In this document: positions 7,525 through 16,335 of the stretch, piece by piece | Numbering within the stretch: the first letter of the stretch is position 1 | Layout: each line of letters begins with the position of its first letter | Assembly: GCF_002813375.1 (NCBI RefSeq) | Contig: NZ_PHUJ01000003.1 | Coordinates: forward strand, 1,922,001 to 1,986,000 | Length of the DNA stretch: 64,000 nt | Direction: 5' to 3' | Origin: Pseudonocardia alni | Lineage (GTDB): Bacteria > Actinomycetota > Actinomycetes > Mycobacteriales > Pseudonocardiaceae | Program-made: the position numbers and the translations under genes | Notes under the pieces: generated by a model | What the model was told of the DNA's origin: nothing | Seen by the model: the letters and a program-made list of their open reading frames with translations, nothing else | Databases searched by the model: none

Positions 7525-8169
7525 TCAGACCTCGACCTGATGGGTGAGGATGTCGCGCACCAGGGTGCCGAGGCTCTCCGCACCGGTCTTGGCCTTGATC
7601 CGGGCCCGGTGCACGTCGACGGTCTTGACGCTCGTCCCGAGCCGGTGCGCGACGGCCTGGCTGGCCATGCCCTGGATGACCAGGGCCAGCACCTCGCGTT
7701 CGCGCGGGGTCAGGCCCTCCAGCCGCTCCCGGACGGCGGCGCGGGCCGCGTGCGCGGCGAACAGCTCGCGCGCGCGGCCCTGCTGGTGCTGCACGACCTC
7801 CAGGATGCGCTGGGTGTCGTAGGGCTTCTCCAGGAAGTCCACCGCTCCCCCGCGCAGCGCGCGCACCGACATCGGGATGTCGCCGTGCGCGGAGCAGAAC
7901 ACCACCGGCGCCGGGTACTCCCGGGCGAGGAGCTCCTCCTGCAGCTGGAACCCGCTCATCCCCGGCATCCGCACGTCCACGACGACCACGGCGGGCTCGG
8001 CCGGGTCGAACTCGGCGAGGAAGCTCGGCGCGTCGGGGTAGTCCAGGGCCTGGATCCCGACGCTGCCGAACAGGAACCGCAGCGACTGGCGCAGGTCGTC
8101 GTCGTCGTCGACGACGTGCACCACCGGGTCGCCGTCGGGCTCGCCGGGCCGTCCGGGCTGCGGGGTCAC
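7525..8169 (-). CDS. FixJ/TodT-type response regulator
   Basis: A 214-aa two-domain regulator. The receiver has the acidic cluster DDDDD at residues 21-25, the phospho-acceptor D65 in VVVVDVRMPG and the conserved K115 in FLEKPYD. The output is a LuxR-type helix-turn-helix at about residues 150-205 (LTPREREVLALVIQGM, then VAHRLGTSVKTVDVHRARIKAK). It starts at GTG 8169, overlapping the TGA of the IacI-like gene, so it is the last gene of the transporter-amine oxidase-aldehyde dehydrogenase operon. The PAS kinase at 3871-5418 is the obvious partner. It is probably the activator that binds the shared promoter box. Proteobacterial iac loci usually rely on a MarR repressor instead. Confidence 0.9.
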   Translation of the reverse strand: MTPQPGRPGEPDGDPVVHVVDDDDDLRQSLRFLFGSVGIQALDYPDAPSFLAEFDPAEPAVVVVDVRMPGMSGFQLQEELLAREYPAPVVFCSAHGDIPMSVRALRGGAVDFLEKPYDTQRILEVVQHQQGRARELFAAHAARAAVRERLEGLTPREREVLALVIQGMASQAVAHRLGTSVKTVDVHRARIKAKTGAESLGTLVRDILTHQVEV

Positions 8170-8762
8170 GGCCGCATGAGGACCGACGCCGAGGGGTGGT
8201 CGCTCGCGAAGTCCGCCGGCAGCGGGGCCACGAAGACGTTCTCGGTCCGGGTGCGCGAGATCAACCATCGGCCGTCGACCTTCCGGAAGGCGTTGTTGAG
8301 CCGGCTGGACCGCAGCAGCGCGGTGCCGTCGGAGAAGAGCCAGGGCTGCATGTGGATCCACTGGCCGTCGGCGGTGTCGCCGTGCACGTGGATCTGCTCG
8401 GAGGTGAGGTAGTGGGCGTTGAGCAGCAGCGCGGGGTCGCGCCTCTCGCCCCAGAACGACCGGAAGTGCGCGCGCACCGCGTCGGCTCCCTCCGCCCGTC
8501 CGAACTGCCCGTCGTAGTACTCGCCCACACCTTCCCAGACGGCGTCGTCGGTGTAGAGGGCCATGACGAGCTCGATCCGCTCCTCGTCGTCGGCGACGCC
8601 GTACTCGGGGATCGGGGTGTCGCAGAGCCACATGTAGCGGGCCTGCAGGCGGCGGATGTCGGCCTCGGCCTCCAGGACCTCGACCCGGCGGGCCAGCGCC
8701 TCCAACGTGGTGGCGTCCTCGGTGGTGGCGTCCTCGGTGGTGGCGTTCTCGGTGGTGGTCAC
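8166..8762 (-). CDS. iacI: SnoaL-like / ring-hydroxylating beta-like protein (IacI-like)
   Basis: A 198-aa protein with a SnoaL/NTF2-like fold: LEAEADIRRLQARYMWLCD helix, LVMALYTDDAVWEGVG strand-turn, a central HFRSFWGERRDP segment and C-terminal DGRWLISRTRTENVFVAPL strands. It has no catalytic signature that assigns a reaction. Such proteins occur in iac clusters as IacI with no firm function. The N-terminus is a low-complexity stretch with three copies of ATTED-like residues encoded by 15-bp tandem repeats. It begins at GTG 8762, 11 bases after the aldehyde dehydrogenase stop, and its TGA overlaps the response regulator start, so it belongs to the same operon. Confidence 0.7.
   Translation of the reverse strand: MTTTENATTEDATTEDATTLEALARRVEVLEAEADIRRLQARYMWLCDTPIPEYGVADDEERIELVMALYTDDAVWEGVGEYYDGQFGRAEGADAVRAHFRSFWGERRDPALLLNAHYLTSEQIHVHGDTADGQWIHMQPWLFSDGTALLRSSRLNNAFRKVDGRWLISRTRTENVFVAPLPADFASDHPSASVLMRP
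8706..8750. repeat. 15-bp tandem repeat, three copies, inside the iacI-like gene
   Basis: Three consecutive copies of GGTGGTGGCGTCCTC or one-base variants lie at 8706-8720, 8721-8735 and 8736-8750, with a fading fourth copy. In the minus-strand protein they encode repeats rich in Ala, Thr, Glu and Asp just after the start codon. Copy number may vary between strains because the unit keeps frame. Confidence 0.85.
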
Positions 8763-8773
8763 GGGGCTGCTCC

Positions 8774-10225
8774 TCACAGGACGACGGTGACGGTCTTGGA
8801 CTCGGTGTGGGCGAGGATCCCCTCGCGCCCGAGCTCGCGGCCCAGGCCGCTGGCCTTGACCCCGCCCCAGGGCAGCTGCGGGGCGAGCGGCGACCAGCCG
8901 TTGACGGCGACCGCACCCGCCTGCAGCTGCGCGGCGACGGTGTGGGCGCGGCCGATGTCTCGGGTCCAGACCGTGGCGGCCAGCCCGTAGTCGGAGTCGT
9001 TGGCGAGCGCGACGGCCTCGGCGTCGTCGTCGAAGGCGATGACGGTGCCGACCGGCCCGAAGATCTCCTCGCGGGCGATGCGCAGGTCGTTGCCGCCGGT
9101 GAACACCGTCGGCGGGACGAAGAACCCGGGGCCGGACGGGGCGTCGCCGCCGACGACCAGACCGGCGCCCTCGGCGCGGCCGGCGTCGACGTAGCCGAGC
9201 ACCCGGTCGCGCTGTACGGCGCTGACCAGCGGGCCCATCGTCGTCGCCGGGTCCAGCGGGTCGCCGAGGACCTGCGCGCGGGCGGCCTCGGCGAGTCCAC
9301 CCAGCACGTCGTCGAGCACCGAACGGTGCACCAGCACCCGGGTACCCGCCGCGCAGACCTGGCCCTGGTTGGTGAACAGCCCGGCCGCGACGCCGCCGAC
9401 GGCCGCGGCCACGTCGGCGTCGCCGAAGACGATCTGCGGGGACTTGCCGCCCAGCTCCAGGGTGGTGCGGGTCAGGTGGGTCGCGGAGTGGCGCAGGATG
9501 CGGCGTCCGACCTCGGTGGACCCGGTGAAGCTGACCTTCGCCACCCCCGGGTGGCGGACCAGCGCCTCCCCGACGACCGCGCCCGGCCCGGGCAGCACCT
9601 GCACCGTCCCGGGCGGGAACCCGGCCTCGCCGACCAGGCGAGCCAGGTGCAGCACGGCCAGCGATGCGTCCTCGGCGGGCTTGACGATCACTGCGTTTCC
9701 GCAGGCCAGAGCCGGCGCGAGTTTCCAGCCGAGGATCATCAGCGGGGCGTTCCACGGCACGATCGCAGCGACCACGCCGAGCGGCTCGCGCCGGGTGTAG
9801 GACAGCGTCGCGGCGCCGAAGTAGCCGTCGGTGGGCAGCACCTCACCGGTGATCTTGTCGGCCCAGCCGGCGTAGTGGCGCAGGGTCGCGACCAGGTTGG
9901 GCACGAACAGCCCCGCCGCGACGCCCAGCGGTGCGCCCATCTCGCGGGCCTCGAGCCGGGCGAGCTCGTCGAGGTCGCGCTCCACGAGGTCGGCCAGCCG
10001 GGTGAGCAACACACCCTTCGTCGACGGCAGCACGGCGGCCCACTCCCCGCGCATCGCGCCCGCCGCGGCGGTCACCGCGGTGTCGACGTCGGCCGCGTCG
10101 GCGGCCGCGACGTGGGCGAGGACCTCGCCGGTGGCCGGGTTCAGCGTCGGGAAGCTGCCGCCGCCCCCGGGTGCGAAGGCGCCGTCGAGCAGCAGCTCGG
10201 CGGGCGGGATGAGCGTGCCGGTCAT
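8774..10225 (-). CDS. Aldehyde dehydrogenase (NAD(P)+-dependent)
   Basis: A 483-aa aldehyde dehydrogenase with all main landmarks: VPWNAPLM at residues 157-164, the cofactor motif FTGSTEVG at 233-240, general base E257 in LELGGKSPQ, and nucleophile C291 in NQGQVCAAGTRVL. The C-terminal EEIFGPVGTVIAFD and PWGGVKASGLGRELG blocks are present. It oxidises an aldehyde to a carboxylate. Since the next gene upstream in the operon is a copper amine oxidase, the likely substrate is the arylacetaldehyde that enzyme makes, for example indole-3-acetaldehyde to indole-3-acetate. ATG 10225 overlaps the amine oxidase TGA (ATGA), which supports coupled synthesis. The substrate is inferred from context only. 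Confidence 0.9.
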   Translation of the reverse strand: MTGTLIPPAELLLDGAFAPGGGGSFPTLNPATGEVLAHVAAADAADVDTAVTAAAGAMRGEWAAVLPSTKGVLLTRLADLVERDLDELARLEAREMGAPLGVAAGLFVPNLVATLRHYAGWADKITGEVLPTDGYFGAATLSYTRREPLGVVAAIVPWNAPLMILGWKLAPALACGNAVIVKPAEDASLAVLHLARLVGEAGFPPGTVQVLPGPGAVVGEALVRHPGVAKVSFTGSTEVGRRILRHSATHLTRTTLELGGKSPQIVFGDADVAAAVGGVAAGLFTNQGQVCAAGTRVLVHRSVLDDVLGGLAEAARAQVLGDPLDPATTMGPLVSAVQRDRVLGYVDAGRAEGAGLVVGGDAPSGPGFFVPPTVFTGGNDLRIAREEIFGPVGTVIAFDDDAEAVALANDSDYGLAATVWTRDIGRAHTVAAQLQAGAVAVNGWSPLAPQLPWGGVKASGLGRELGREGILAHTESKTVTVVL

Positions 10226-12201
10226 GCAGGGCTCCCAGGGGTCGTGTCGGCGGTGCCGGCGTCGACGGCGCAGCAGGCCTCGGCCGGGCGGCCGTGCGCG
10301 CCCAGATCGGGGACGTCGAGGGTGGGGTTGCGGTCGAAGAAGCCGTCCGGCTTGAGCCGGAACCCGGCGTGGTCGACCGGCATGACCGGCCAGTCCTCGG
10401 GCCGGACGAAGTGGGTCAGGCCGAAGGTGTGCCACAGGACGACGTCCTCGCCGTCGATCGACCGGTCGCCCGCGGTGTAGGCGGGCAGCCCGGCGCCGCC
10501 GGGGTTCTGGTTGACGGTGTAGCCGGCAGGCCAGAGCTGGTCCCGCTCGTAGCGGCTGACCCACAGGTGGTGGCGCGCGAACGCGGCCCGCGCGGCGATC
10601 GAGGAGGCCGGGTCGGCCAGCAGGGTCGGGTACCCCTGGGGGAGCAGCGCGTAGGCGGTGGGGCGGCCGAACCGGTTGGTGTGCTCGGTGCTGCACACCC
10701 GCCAGATCCGGTTGCGGTCGTTCGCGGCGTCGCGGCGGGCCCCGCCCTCGCTGCGCAGCCGGGTCACCGAGCGCGCGATCGCGTTGCCCCAGGGGTTCGC
10801 CTCCCCCGTCGGGACGCCGACGGCCTCCTGCTCCTCCACGGCGTTGGCGACGCCGTCGACGGTCATGTCCAGGCGGGCGGAGAACAGGTGCTGGTGCACC
10901 GGCGCGCCCAGGCCGGGACCGACCGGGTCGAAGTGCGGGTCGGTGCCGTCCCAGCCGCTGGGGAACGGGATCCCGGTGGCCTTGGCCTCCAGCTCGATCG
11001 TCCCGTCGAGGTAGAGGTACCAGTAGAAGCCGTAGTCGTAGTTGCCGACGGTGCCGAAGAACGACACGACCATGCGGCGCTGGCGCCGGGTGTGGGTCTG
11101 CCCGGTGAAGATGTCGTTGTGCTTCCAGAGGATGCCGGTGTCCTCCTCGTGCAGGCAGATCGCGTTGCGGATGGTCCGCGGCCGGCAGTCGTCGTCGACG
11201 ACGACGGTGTCGACGTAGGTGACGTCGCCCAGGCAGTCGCAGCCCAGCTCCAGGGAGTTCGCGAGCCGCCCGAACTGGTACTCGCCGAGGTCGAAGTAGT
11301 TCTGCCAGCCGTGGGTGGGGCCGGGGTCGCCGTAGTTGACGACCATCTCCGCGATCGAGGCCCGGTAGACGACGGGGCGCCCGGCGAAGGCCAGCTGGTG
11401 CAGCGTGAGGCCCTCGCGGCCGTTGAACCCCAGCCGCACGGTCCAGTTCTGCCAGCTCAGCACGCCGTCGTCGGTCAGGGTGAAGGAGACACCCTCGGGC
11501 TGGGTGATCGAGATCGGCTTGAGGTCGGTGCGCTCGGGCCCGCGCACGGCCGGGTCGGCCCAGTCGCCGGACTCGGTGGGCACGTGCTCGACGTGGGTCT
11601 CGACGACCCGCAGGACCGTGCGGGAGTCGACGTCGACGTGGGCGATCACGCCGCCGACCGGGTGTGCCCACGGCGCCGAGGTCGGGCTGGGCTGCACGAA
11701 CGACAGCACCCGGTACACGCGGCGGCCGACCTCGTCGTCGTAGCCGAAGACCCCGGCCGACAGCGGCACCGGGCGGACGGTGGACACGTCGGTGACCCCG
11801 CGCCGGGCGAGCGCGGCGAGCCACTCCGGGTCGGCCTTCACGATCGCGTCGACGAGCGCGTAGTCCTCGTCGAGACAGGGCCCGACGCCGACGGCGGCCG
11901 GGTCCAGCGGCTCGTCGGACACGACCCGTCCCTCGTGCAGCTCGACGACGATCGTGCGCAGCGCGAGCGGGTCGAGCCGGGTGAGCAGCAGGGTGGCCTC
12001 GCGCGGCAGCGGCGCGGCGCCGTCCCAGGCGAGCACGTCGGCCTTGTCCGGCTCGCGCAGCATCACATAGGAGAAGCGGCTGTCCGGGGTGAGCAGCCCG
12101 GCGTCGTCGACGATCTCCCGGGCCCGGTCGACCTCGGCGGCGGTGAGCATCGACAGCGGGTGGACGGCGACGGTGGACTGGGGCGGGGCGTCGACGGACA
12201 T
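10222..12201 (-). CDS. Copper-containing primary amine oxidase
   Basis: A 659-aa copper/topaquinone amine oxidase of normal family length. Y388 in VGNYDYG is the tyrosine converted to topaquinone; D304 in NYFDLGEY is the catalytic base; H436 and H438 (VHQHLF) are copper ligands, with a third His probably in the HHLW segment near residue 594. It oxidises R-CH2-NH2 to the aldehyde with release of ammonia and hydrogen peroxide. No Tat or Sec signal is seen, so it is probably cytosolic. It is followed with an ATGA overlap by an aldehyde dehydrogenase, and the pair makes an arylacetate from an arylethylamine such as tryptamine, phenethylamine or tyramine. Tryptamine is favoured because the rest of the block looks like indole-acetate degradation. 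Confidence 0.92.
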   Translation of the reverse strand: MSVDAPPQSTVAVHPLSMLTAAEVDRAREIVDDAGLLTPDSRFSYVMLREPDKADVLAWDGAAPLPREATLLLTRLDPLALRTIVVELHEGRVVSDEPLDPAAVGVGPCLDEDYALVDAIVKADPEWLAALARRGVTDVSTVRPVPLSAGVFGYDDEVGRRVYRVLSFVQPSPTSAPWAHPVGGVIAHVDVDSRTVLRVVETHVEHVPTESGDWADPAVRGPERTDLKPISITQPEGVSFTLTDDGVLSWQNWTVRLGFNGREGLTLHQLAFAGRPVVYRASIAEMVVNYGDPGPTHGWQNYFDLGEYQFGRLANSLELGCDCLGDVTYVDTVVVDDDCRPRTIRNAICLHEEDTGILWKHNDIFTGQTHTRRQRRMVVSFFGTVGNYDYGFYWYLYLDGTIELEAKATGIPFPSGWDGTDPHFDPVGPGLGAPVHQHLFSARLDMTVDGVANAVEEQEAVGVPTGEANPWGNAIARSVTRLRSEGGARRDAANDRNRIWRVCSTEHTNRFGRPTAYALLPQGYPTLLADPASSIAARAAFARHHLWVSRYERDQLWPAGYTVNQNPGGAGLPAYTAGDRSIDGEDVVLWHTFGLTHFVRPEDWPVMPVDHAGFRLKPDGFFDRNPTLDVPDLGAHGRPAEACCAVDAGTADTTPGSPA

Positions 12202-12229
12202 GGGGGTCCCTTCGCGTCGGTGGGCGGAG

Positions 12230-13576
12230 TCAGACGGAGGCGGGCGCGGGCTGCGCGGCGGCGCGCGCGGCGAGCCGGCGCGGCGCGGTCTCGGGCAGGA
12301 CGGCGAGGCAGACCAGCGACAGCAGCAGCGCGCAGGCCAGGTAGTAGCCGATGTTCACCGCGTCGCCGGTCCAGGCCAGGATCCGGTTGGCGACCAGCGG
12401 CGAGATGCCGCCGCCGAGCACGGCGCCGACGTGGAAGGCGATGCCCATCCCGGTCTGGCGCTGCTCACGGCTGAACAGCTCGCCGAAGTACACGTACATC
12501 GGGCCGAACAGCACGCCGGTGGCGGCGAAGCCGAGGCACATCGCGAGAGTGACCGCGCCGACGGTGCCCTGCGCCGACAGCGGGAAGATCGAGAGCGCGG
12601 CGACGATCGACAGCACCGCGCCGGACATCATCACCGGGCGGCGGCCGAACCGGTCCGAGGCGACGGCGCCGACCACGTTGAACACCCCGTGCAGGACGAG
12701 CGCGAGGATGGCGCCGTTGACGATCGGCTGGCGGGGCAGCCCGAGCCCCTGGGGGGCGGCGGCGGTGGCGTAGGACAGCATGAAGATCGACAGGGCGAAG
12801 GTCGTCGAGTTGAGCCCGATGTTGACCCCGGCGGCGAGCAGCACCCGCCGCCAGCCGGTCCGCAGGACCTCGACGACCGGGGCGCGCCGGGTCTGCAGCG
12901 CCCCGGAGTCGTGCAGGGCCCGGAACTCGGGGCTCTCCCGGACGCCGCGCCGCACCCAGATGCCCAGCACCAGCACGACCCCGCCGAACAGGAACGGCAG
13001 CCGCCAGCCCCAGTCCGACACGTCCTGGGCGGGCAGGAACAGCACGAACATGAACGCGACGTTCGCCAGGATCGTCCCGACCGGGGAGCCGAGCGCGGTG
13101 AACACGCCCCACAGCGCGCGTCGCTCCGGTGGGGCGTGCTCCATCGCCAGCGTCGCGGCGCCCCCGGTCTCGCCGCCGCGGCAGAGCCCGTGCACCAGGC
13201 GCAGGCACACCAGCAGCACGGGCGCGGCGACACCGATCGTCGCGTAGCTCGGCAGCAGTCCCATCACGACGGTCGCCGCGCCCATGCCGAGGAAGGTCAG
13301 CATGAGCGCGGTGCGCCGGCCCCGGCGGTCGCCGACCCAGCCGAACAGGACCGCGCCGAGCGGGGCCATGAGGAACCCGGTGCCGAAGGTCGCCAGCCCC
13401 ATGAACGTGCTGAACCACGGATCGCCGGTGCGGAAGAACGTATCGGTGAACACGAGCGCGGTCGCGGTGCCGTAGATCGCGAAATCGTAGAATTCGAGCG
13501 AGGTGCCGACACCACTGGCGACGGCGACGCGGAGGAGGCTGGAACGGGGCGGCGCAGGGTCCGGTGCGGTGGTCAT
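12230..13576 (-). CDS. MFS transporter, metabolite:proton symporter type
   Basis: A 448-aa, 12-helix major facilitator of the metabolite:H+ symporter (MHS) kind, the group that includes shikimate and aromatic-acid carriers. It shows the N-terminal [18 protein letters not shown] helix, the loop 2-3 motif [26 protein letters not shown] at helix 4-5, and the second repeat motif [10 protein letters not shown]. It is the first gene of the amine oxidase operon, 28 bases ahead of that gene, so uptake of the amine or aryl acid is the likely job. Its promoter must lie in the 248-bp divergent region shared with the intradiol dioxygenase. Substrate unknown from sequence. Confidence 0.87.
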   Translation of the reverse strand: MTTAPDPAPPRSSLLRVAVASGVGTSLEFYDFAIYGTATALVFTDTFFRTGDPWFSTFMGLATFGTGFLMAPLGAVLFGWVGDRRGRRTALMLTFLGMGAATVVMGLLPSYATIGVAAPVLLVCLRLVHGLCRGGETGGAATLAMEHAPPERRALWGVFTALGSPVGTILANVAFMFVLFLPAQDVSDWGWRLPFLFGGVVLVLGIWVRRGVRESPEFRALHDSGALQTRRAPVVEVLRTGWRRVLLAAGVNIGLNSTTFALSIFMLSYATAAAPQGLGLPRQPIVNGAILALVLHGVFNVVGAVASDRFGRRPVMMSGAVLSIVAALSIFPLSAQGTVGAVTLAMCLGFAATGVLFGPMYVYFGELFSREQRQTGMGIAFHVGAVLGGGISPLVANRILAWTGDAVNIGYYLACALLLSLVCLAVLPETAPRRLAARAAAQPAPASV

Positions 13577-13717
13577 CGAGCGGGTCCCCCGGTTCGGGTC
13601 GGCGGTTCGGCGGGGTGGACGCGCAGCTCAGCGGGGTCGCTGTGCGGCACGGCACACGGTCCACCGAGACAACACCGGCATCGGCGGGCGCTCCATCGGA
13701 AGTTGGGCCAACCCGGC

Positions 13718-13733
13718 TGAAGATTTCCCCCAT
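13718..13733 (+). promoter_or_regulatory. Candidate box in the divergent transporter/dioxygenase promoter
   Basis: TGAAGATTTCCCCCAT resembles the two stronger boxes at 3822-3837 and 5403-5418 but with mismatches. Downstream in the same region the octamer GGGAATCG occurs twice, at 13743-13750 and 13764-13771, 21 bp apart, close to two turns of the helix, followed by CCTAGCGTCGG as at 5464. Together these look like a regulated divergent promoter region; the link to the response regulator is inferred. Confidence 0.3.
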
Positions 13734-13824
13734 GCCGCCCGAGGGAATCGACACTGGCCCGCCGGGAATCGCGCGCCCTAGCGTCGGCCTGCGATTCACG
13801 CCGACGGTTCCGGGAGGATTTCCG

Positions 13825-14706
13825 ATGCGTTTCCCGAATGAGACGGCCCCGGTCCCCGCCGACGCGCTCGTCGACCGGGTGACCCGGTCGTTCGACGCCT
13901 GCCCCGACCCGCGGCTGCGCGAGGTGCTGGTGTCGCTGGTGACCCACCTGCACGCCGTTGTACGCGAGGTGCGGCTCACCGAGGACGAGTGGGCGGCCGC
14001 GGTCGCGTTCCTCACCCGCTGCGGGGAGGTCACCGACGAGCACCGCCAGGAGTTCGTGCTGCTCTCCGACGTGCTCGGCCTGTCGATGCAGACGGTCACG
14101 GTGAACGACCGCACCGAGGGCGGTGCCACCGAGGCCACGGTGTCCGGCCCCTTCTTCGTCGAGGGCTCCCCCGAGGTCCCGCTCGGCGGCGACGTCGGCG
14201 GCGGCGCCCGCGGCGAGCCGTGCCTGGTCGAGGGCACCGTCACCGACGACGCGGGCCGTCCCGTCCCGGGCGCCCGGATCGAGGTGTGGGAGGCCGACGA
14301 CGACGGCCGCTACGACGTCCAGTACGACGACGGACGGGTCGCGGGACGCGCGCACCTGTTCAGCGACGCCGCGGGCCGCTACCGGTTCTGGGGCGTCACC
14401 CCGACCCCGTACCCGATCCCGCACGACGGCCCGGTCGGCGCGCTGCTCGCGGCCGCGGGCCGGTCCCCGATGCGAGCGGCCCACCTGCACTTCATGGTCA
14501 CCGCTCCGGGGTTGCGCCGGCTGGTGACCCACATCTTCGTGCGCGGCGACGCGCTGCTGGACCACGACGCCGTGTTCGGGGTGCGGGACTCGCTGGTCAC
14601 GACGTTCGAGCAGCGCCCGGCCGGGACGCCGGCACCGGACGGCCGGGTCCCGGACGGGACGTGGACCCGGGCCCGGTTCGACATCGTGCTCGGGACCGCG
14701 GACTGA
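13825..14706 (+). CDS. Intradiol ring-cleavage dioxygenase (hydroxyquinol/catechol 1,2-dioxygenase)
   Basis: A 293-aa intradiol dioxygenase with the N-terminal helical linker domain at about residues 15-105 and the catalytic beta domain after it. The four ferric-iron ligands are Y163 (DGRYDVQY), Y196 ([13 protein letters not shown]), H220 and H222 ([10 protein letters not shown]). The [11 protein letters not shown] and THIFVRGD blocks look closer to hydroxyquinol 1,2-dioxygenases than to plain catechol enzymes. It opens the aromatic ring between the two hydroxyls to a muconate or maleylacetate. GGGAGG precedes ATG 13825 by seven bases. It is transcribed divergently from the transporter-amine oxidase operon and is the likely ring-opening step for the product of the iac-like enzymes. 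Confidence 0.9.
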   Translation: MRFPNETAPVPADALVDRVTRSFDACPDPRLREVLVSLVTHLHAVVREVRLTEDEWAAAVAFLTRCGEVTDEHRQEFVLLSDVLGLSMQTVTVNDRTEGGATEATVSGPFFVEGSPEVPLGGDVGGGARGEPCLVEGTVTDDAGRPVPGARIEVWEADDDGRYDVQYDDGRVAGRAHLFSDAAGRYRFWGVTPTPYPIPHDGPVGALLAAAGRSPMRAAHLHFMVTAPGLRRLVTHIFVRGDALLDHDAVFGVRDSLVTTFEQRPAGTPAPDGRVPDGTWTRARFDIVLGTAD

Positions 14707-16257
14707 TCACCGGGCCCGGTCGGTGGCCGCGCGCTCCCCGGCGCCGGTGCCGGCGTCGCCCCCGGCCGTCGCCGGGATGGTCCGCCAGGCGACGACCGCG
14801 GCGGCCAGGGTGACGGCCGCGGCGATCAGCGAGGTCGTCTGCATCGCCGTGGTGAACGCCGCGCGGGCGCCGTCGAGGACCGGCGAGGCCGGGTCGAGGG
14901 CGTGGGTGCCCGCGGCGAGCGAGTCGATCACCGCGGCCCGCGCCGCCGGGTCGAGCCCGTCGGGCAGCGCCAGCCCGGCGCGGTACACCAGCGACACCAC
15001 CGACCCCAGCACCGCGACGCCCATCGCCACCCCCAGCTCGAGCGCCGTCTCGGAGATGGCCGAGGCGGCACCGGCCTTGCGCGGCGGCACCGACGAGACC
15101 ACCGCGTCGGTGGTGAGCGTCTGGGCCAGCCCGACCCCGAGACCGAGCGGCACCAGCGCGAGGGCGAGCCAGATGTAGCCGGTGAGGCCCTCGGTGACCG
15201 CGACGGCGACCAGGCCACCGGTGACCAGCGCCAGGCTGACCGCGATCGCGCGACCCAGCCCGAGCCGGCGGGAGAACCGCCCCACGACAGCCACGACGGC
15301 GATCGCCGACAGCGTGGTGGGGAGCTCGCCGAGCCCGGCCTGCAGGGGTGAGAACCCGCGCACGAGCTGCAGGTACTGGGAGAAGAAGAACAGCGTCCCG
15401 ATCAGGGCGAACACCGCCATGAACCCGGCGAACACCGATCCGGCGAAGGCGGGGCGGGCGAACAGCGACACGTCGATCAGCGGGACCGGCAGGCGTCGCT
15501 GACGGCGGACGAACAGCACACCGGCACCGGCACCGGCGGCGAGCGCGGCAACCCCGGCGACGTCGACCCCGGCGGCGACGGTGTGCTTGACCGCCCACAC
15601 CACCGGCACGATCGCGGCCATCGACAGCAGCGCCGAGACCAGGTCGAACGGGCCCGGCGCGGGGTCGCGGGACTCGGGCAGCAGCCACGCACCGGCCACG
15701 ACCAGCAGGACCATGATCGGCACGTTGATCAGGAACACCGAGCCCCAGGAGAAGTGCTCCAGCAGCGCGCCGCCGACCAGCGGCCCGACCGCGGCGCCGC
15801 CGCTCGCCGCGGCGGCCCAGGCCGCGATGGCCCGGGCCCGCTCGGCCGGGTCGGTGAACACGGTGCGGATCAGCGACAGCGTCGAGGGCATCAGCGTCGC
15901 CCCGGCGACGCCGAGCAGCAGCCGGGCCGCGATCAGCATGGCGGGGCTGGTGGACAGCGCCGCGAACAGCGACGCCGCACCGAACGCCGCGGCACCGACG
16001 AGCAGCAGCCGCTTGCGCCCGACGCGGTCGGCCAGCGAGCCCATCACGACGAGCAGCCCGGCCAGGGCGAGGGAGTAGACGTCGCCGATCCAGAGGACCT
16101 CGTTCGCCGTCGGCGACAGGTCGGCGGTCAGCGAGGGTACCGCCAGGTAGAGCACGGTGTTGTCGATCGCCAGGACCAGGACGGCGATCGACAGCACCGC
16201 GAGGGCCGCCCAGCGGCGGCGGGGCGTGAGCTCCCGGGGAGCGACGACGTCGGACAT
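14707..16257 (-). CDS. DHA2-family MFS efflux transporter
   Basis: A 516-aa, 14-helix drug:H+ antiporter-2 protein of the EmrB/QacA kind. Helix 1 has VLAIDNTVLYLAVPSL, the loop 2-3 motif is GSLADRVGRKRLLLVG, helix 5 has motif C (ASGGAAVGPLVGGALLE), and the family insertion of two central helices is present. It exports hydrophobic or cationic compounds using the proton gradient. It is divergent from a TetR gene with a perfect palindrome between them, the classic regulated-pump layout. It converges on the intradiol dioxygenase with no gap between the stops. Possible cargo includes toxic aromatics from the neighbouring pathway but this is speculative. Confidence 0.9.
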   Translation of the reverse strand: MSDVVAPRELTPRRRWAALAVLSIAVLVLAIDNTVLYLAVPSLTADLSPTANEVLWIGDVYSLALAGLLVVMGSLADRVGRKRLLLVGAAAFGAASLFAALSTSPAMLIAARLLLGVAGATLMPSTLSLIRTVFTDPAERARAIAAWAAAASGGAAVGPLVGGALLEHFSWGSVFLINVPIMVLLVVAGAWLLPESRDPAPGPFDLVSALLSMAAIVPVVWAVKHTVAAGVDVAGVAALAAGAGAGVLFVRRQRRLPVPLIDVSLFARPAFAGSVFAGFMAVFALIGTLFFFSQYLQLVRGFSPLQAGLGELPTTLSAIAVVAVVGRFSRRLGLGRAIAVSLALVTGGLVAVAVTEGLTGYIWLALALVPLGLGVGLAQTLTTDAVVSSVPPRKAGAASAISETALELGVAMGVAVLGSVVSLVYRAGLALPDGLDPAARAAVIDSLAAGTHALDPASPVLDGARAAFTTAMQTTSLIAAAVTLAAAVVAWRTIPATAGGDAGTGAGERAATDRAR

Positions 16258-16269
16258 GCGCAAAACTGT

Positions 16270-16283
16270 ACCGACTGGTCGGT
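16270..16283. promoter_or_regulatory. TetR operator palindrome
   Basis: ACCGACTGGTCGGT is a perfect 6-bp inverted repeat around a TG centre, 13 bp upstream of the exporter start and 52 bp upstream of the TetR start. It is the best candidate operator for the divergent TetR regulator, which would repress both genes. Confidence 0.6.
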
Positions 16284-16335
16284 GAAGTTTCGACGTGGTG
16301 TCCGCCTCGCCGACCCGGGACGGGAGGATGGACCG

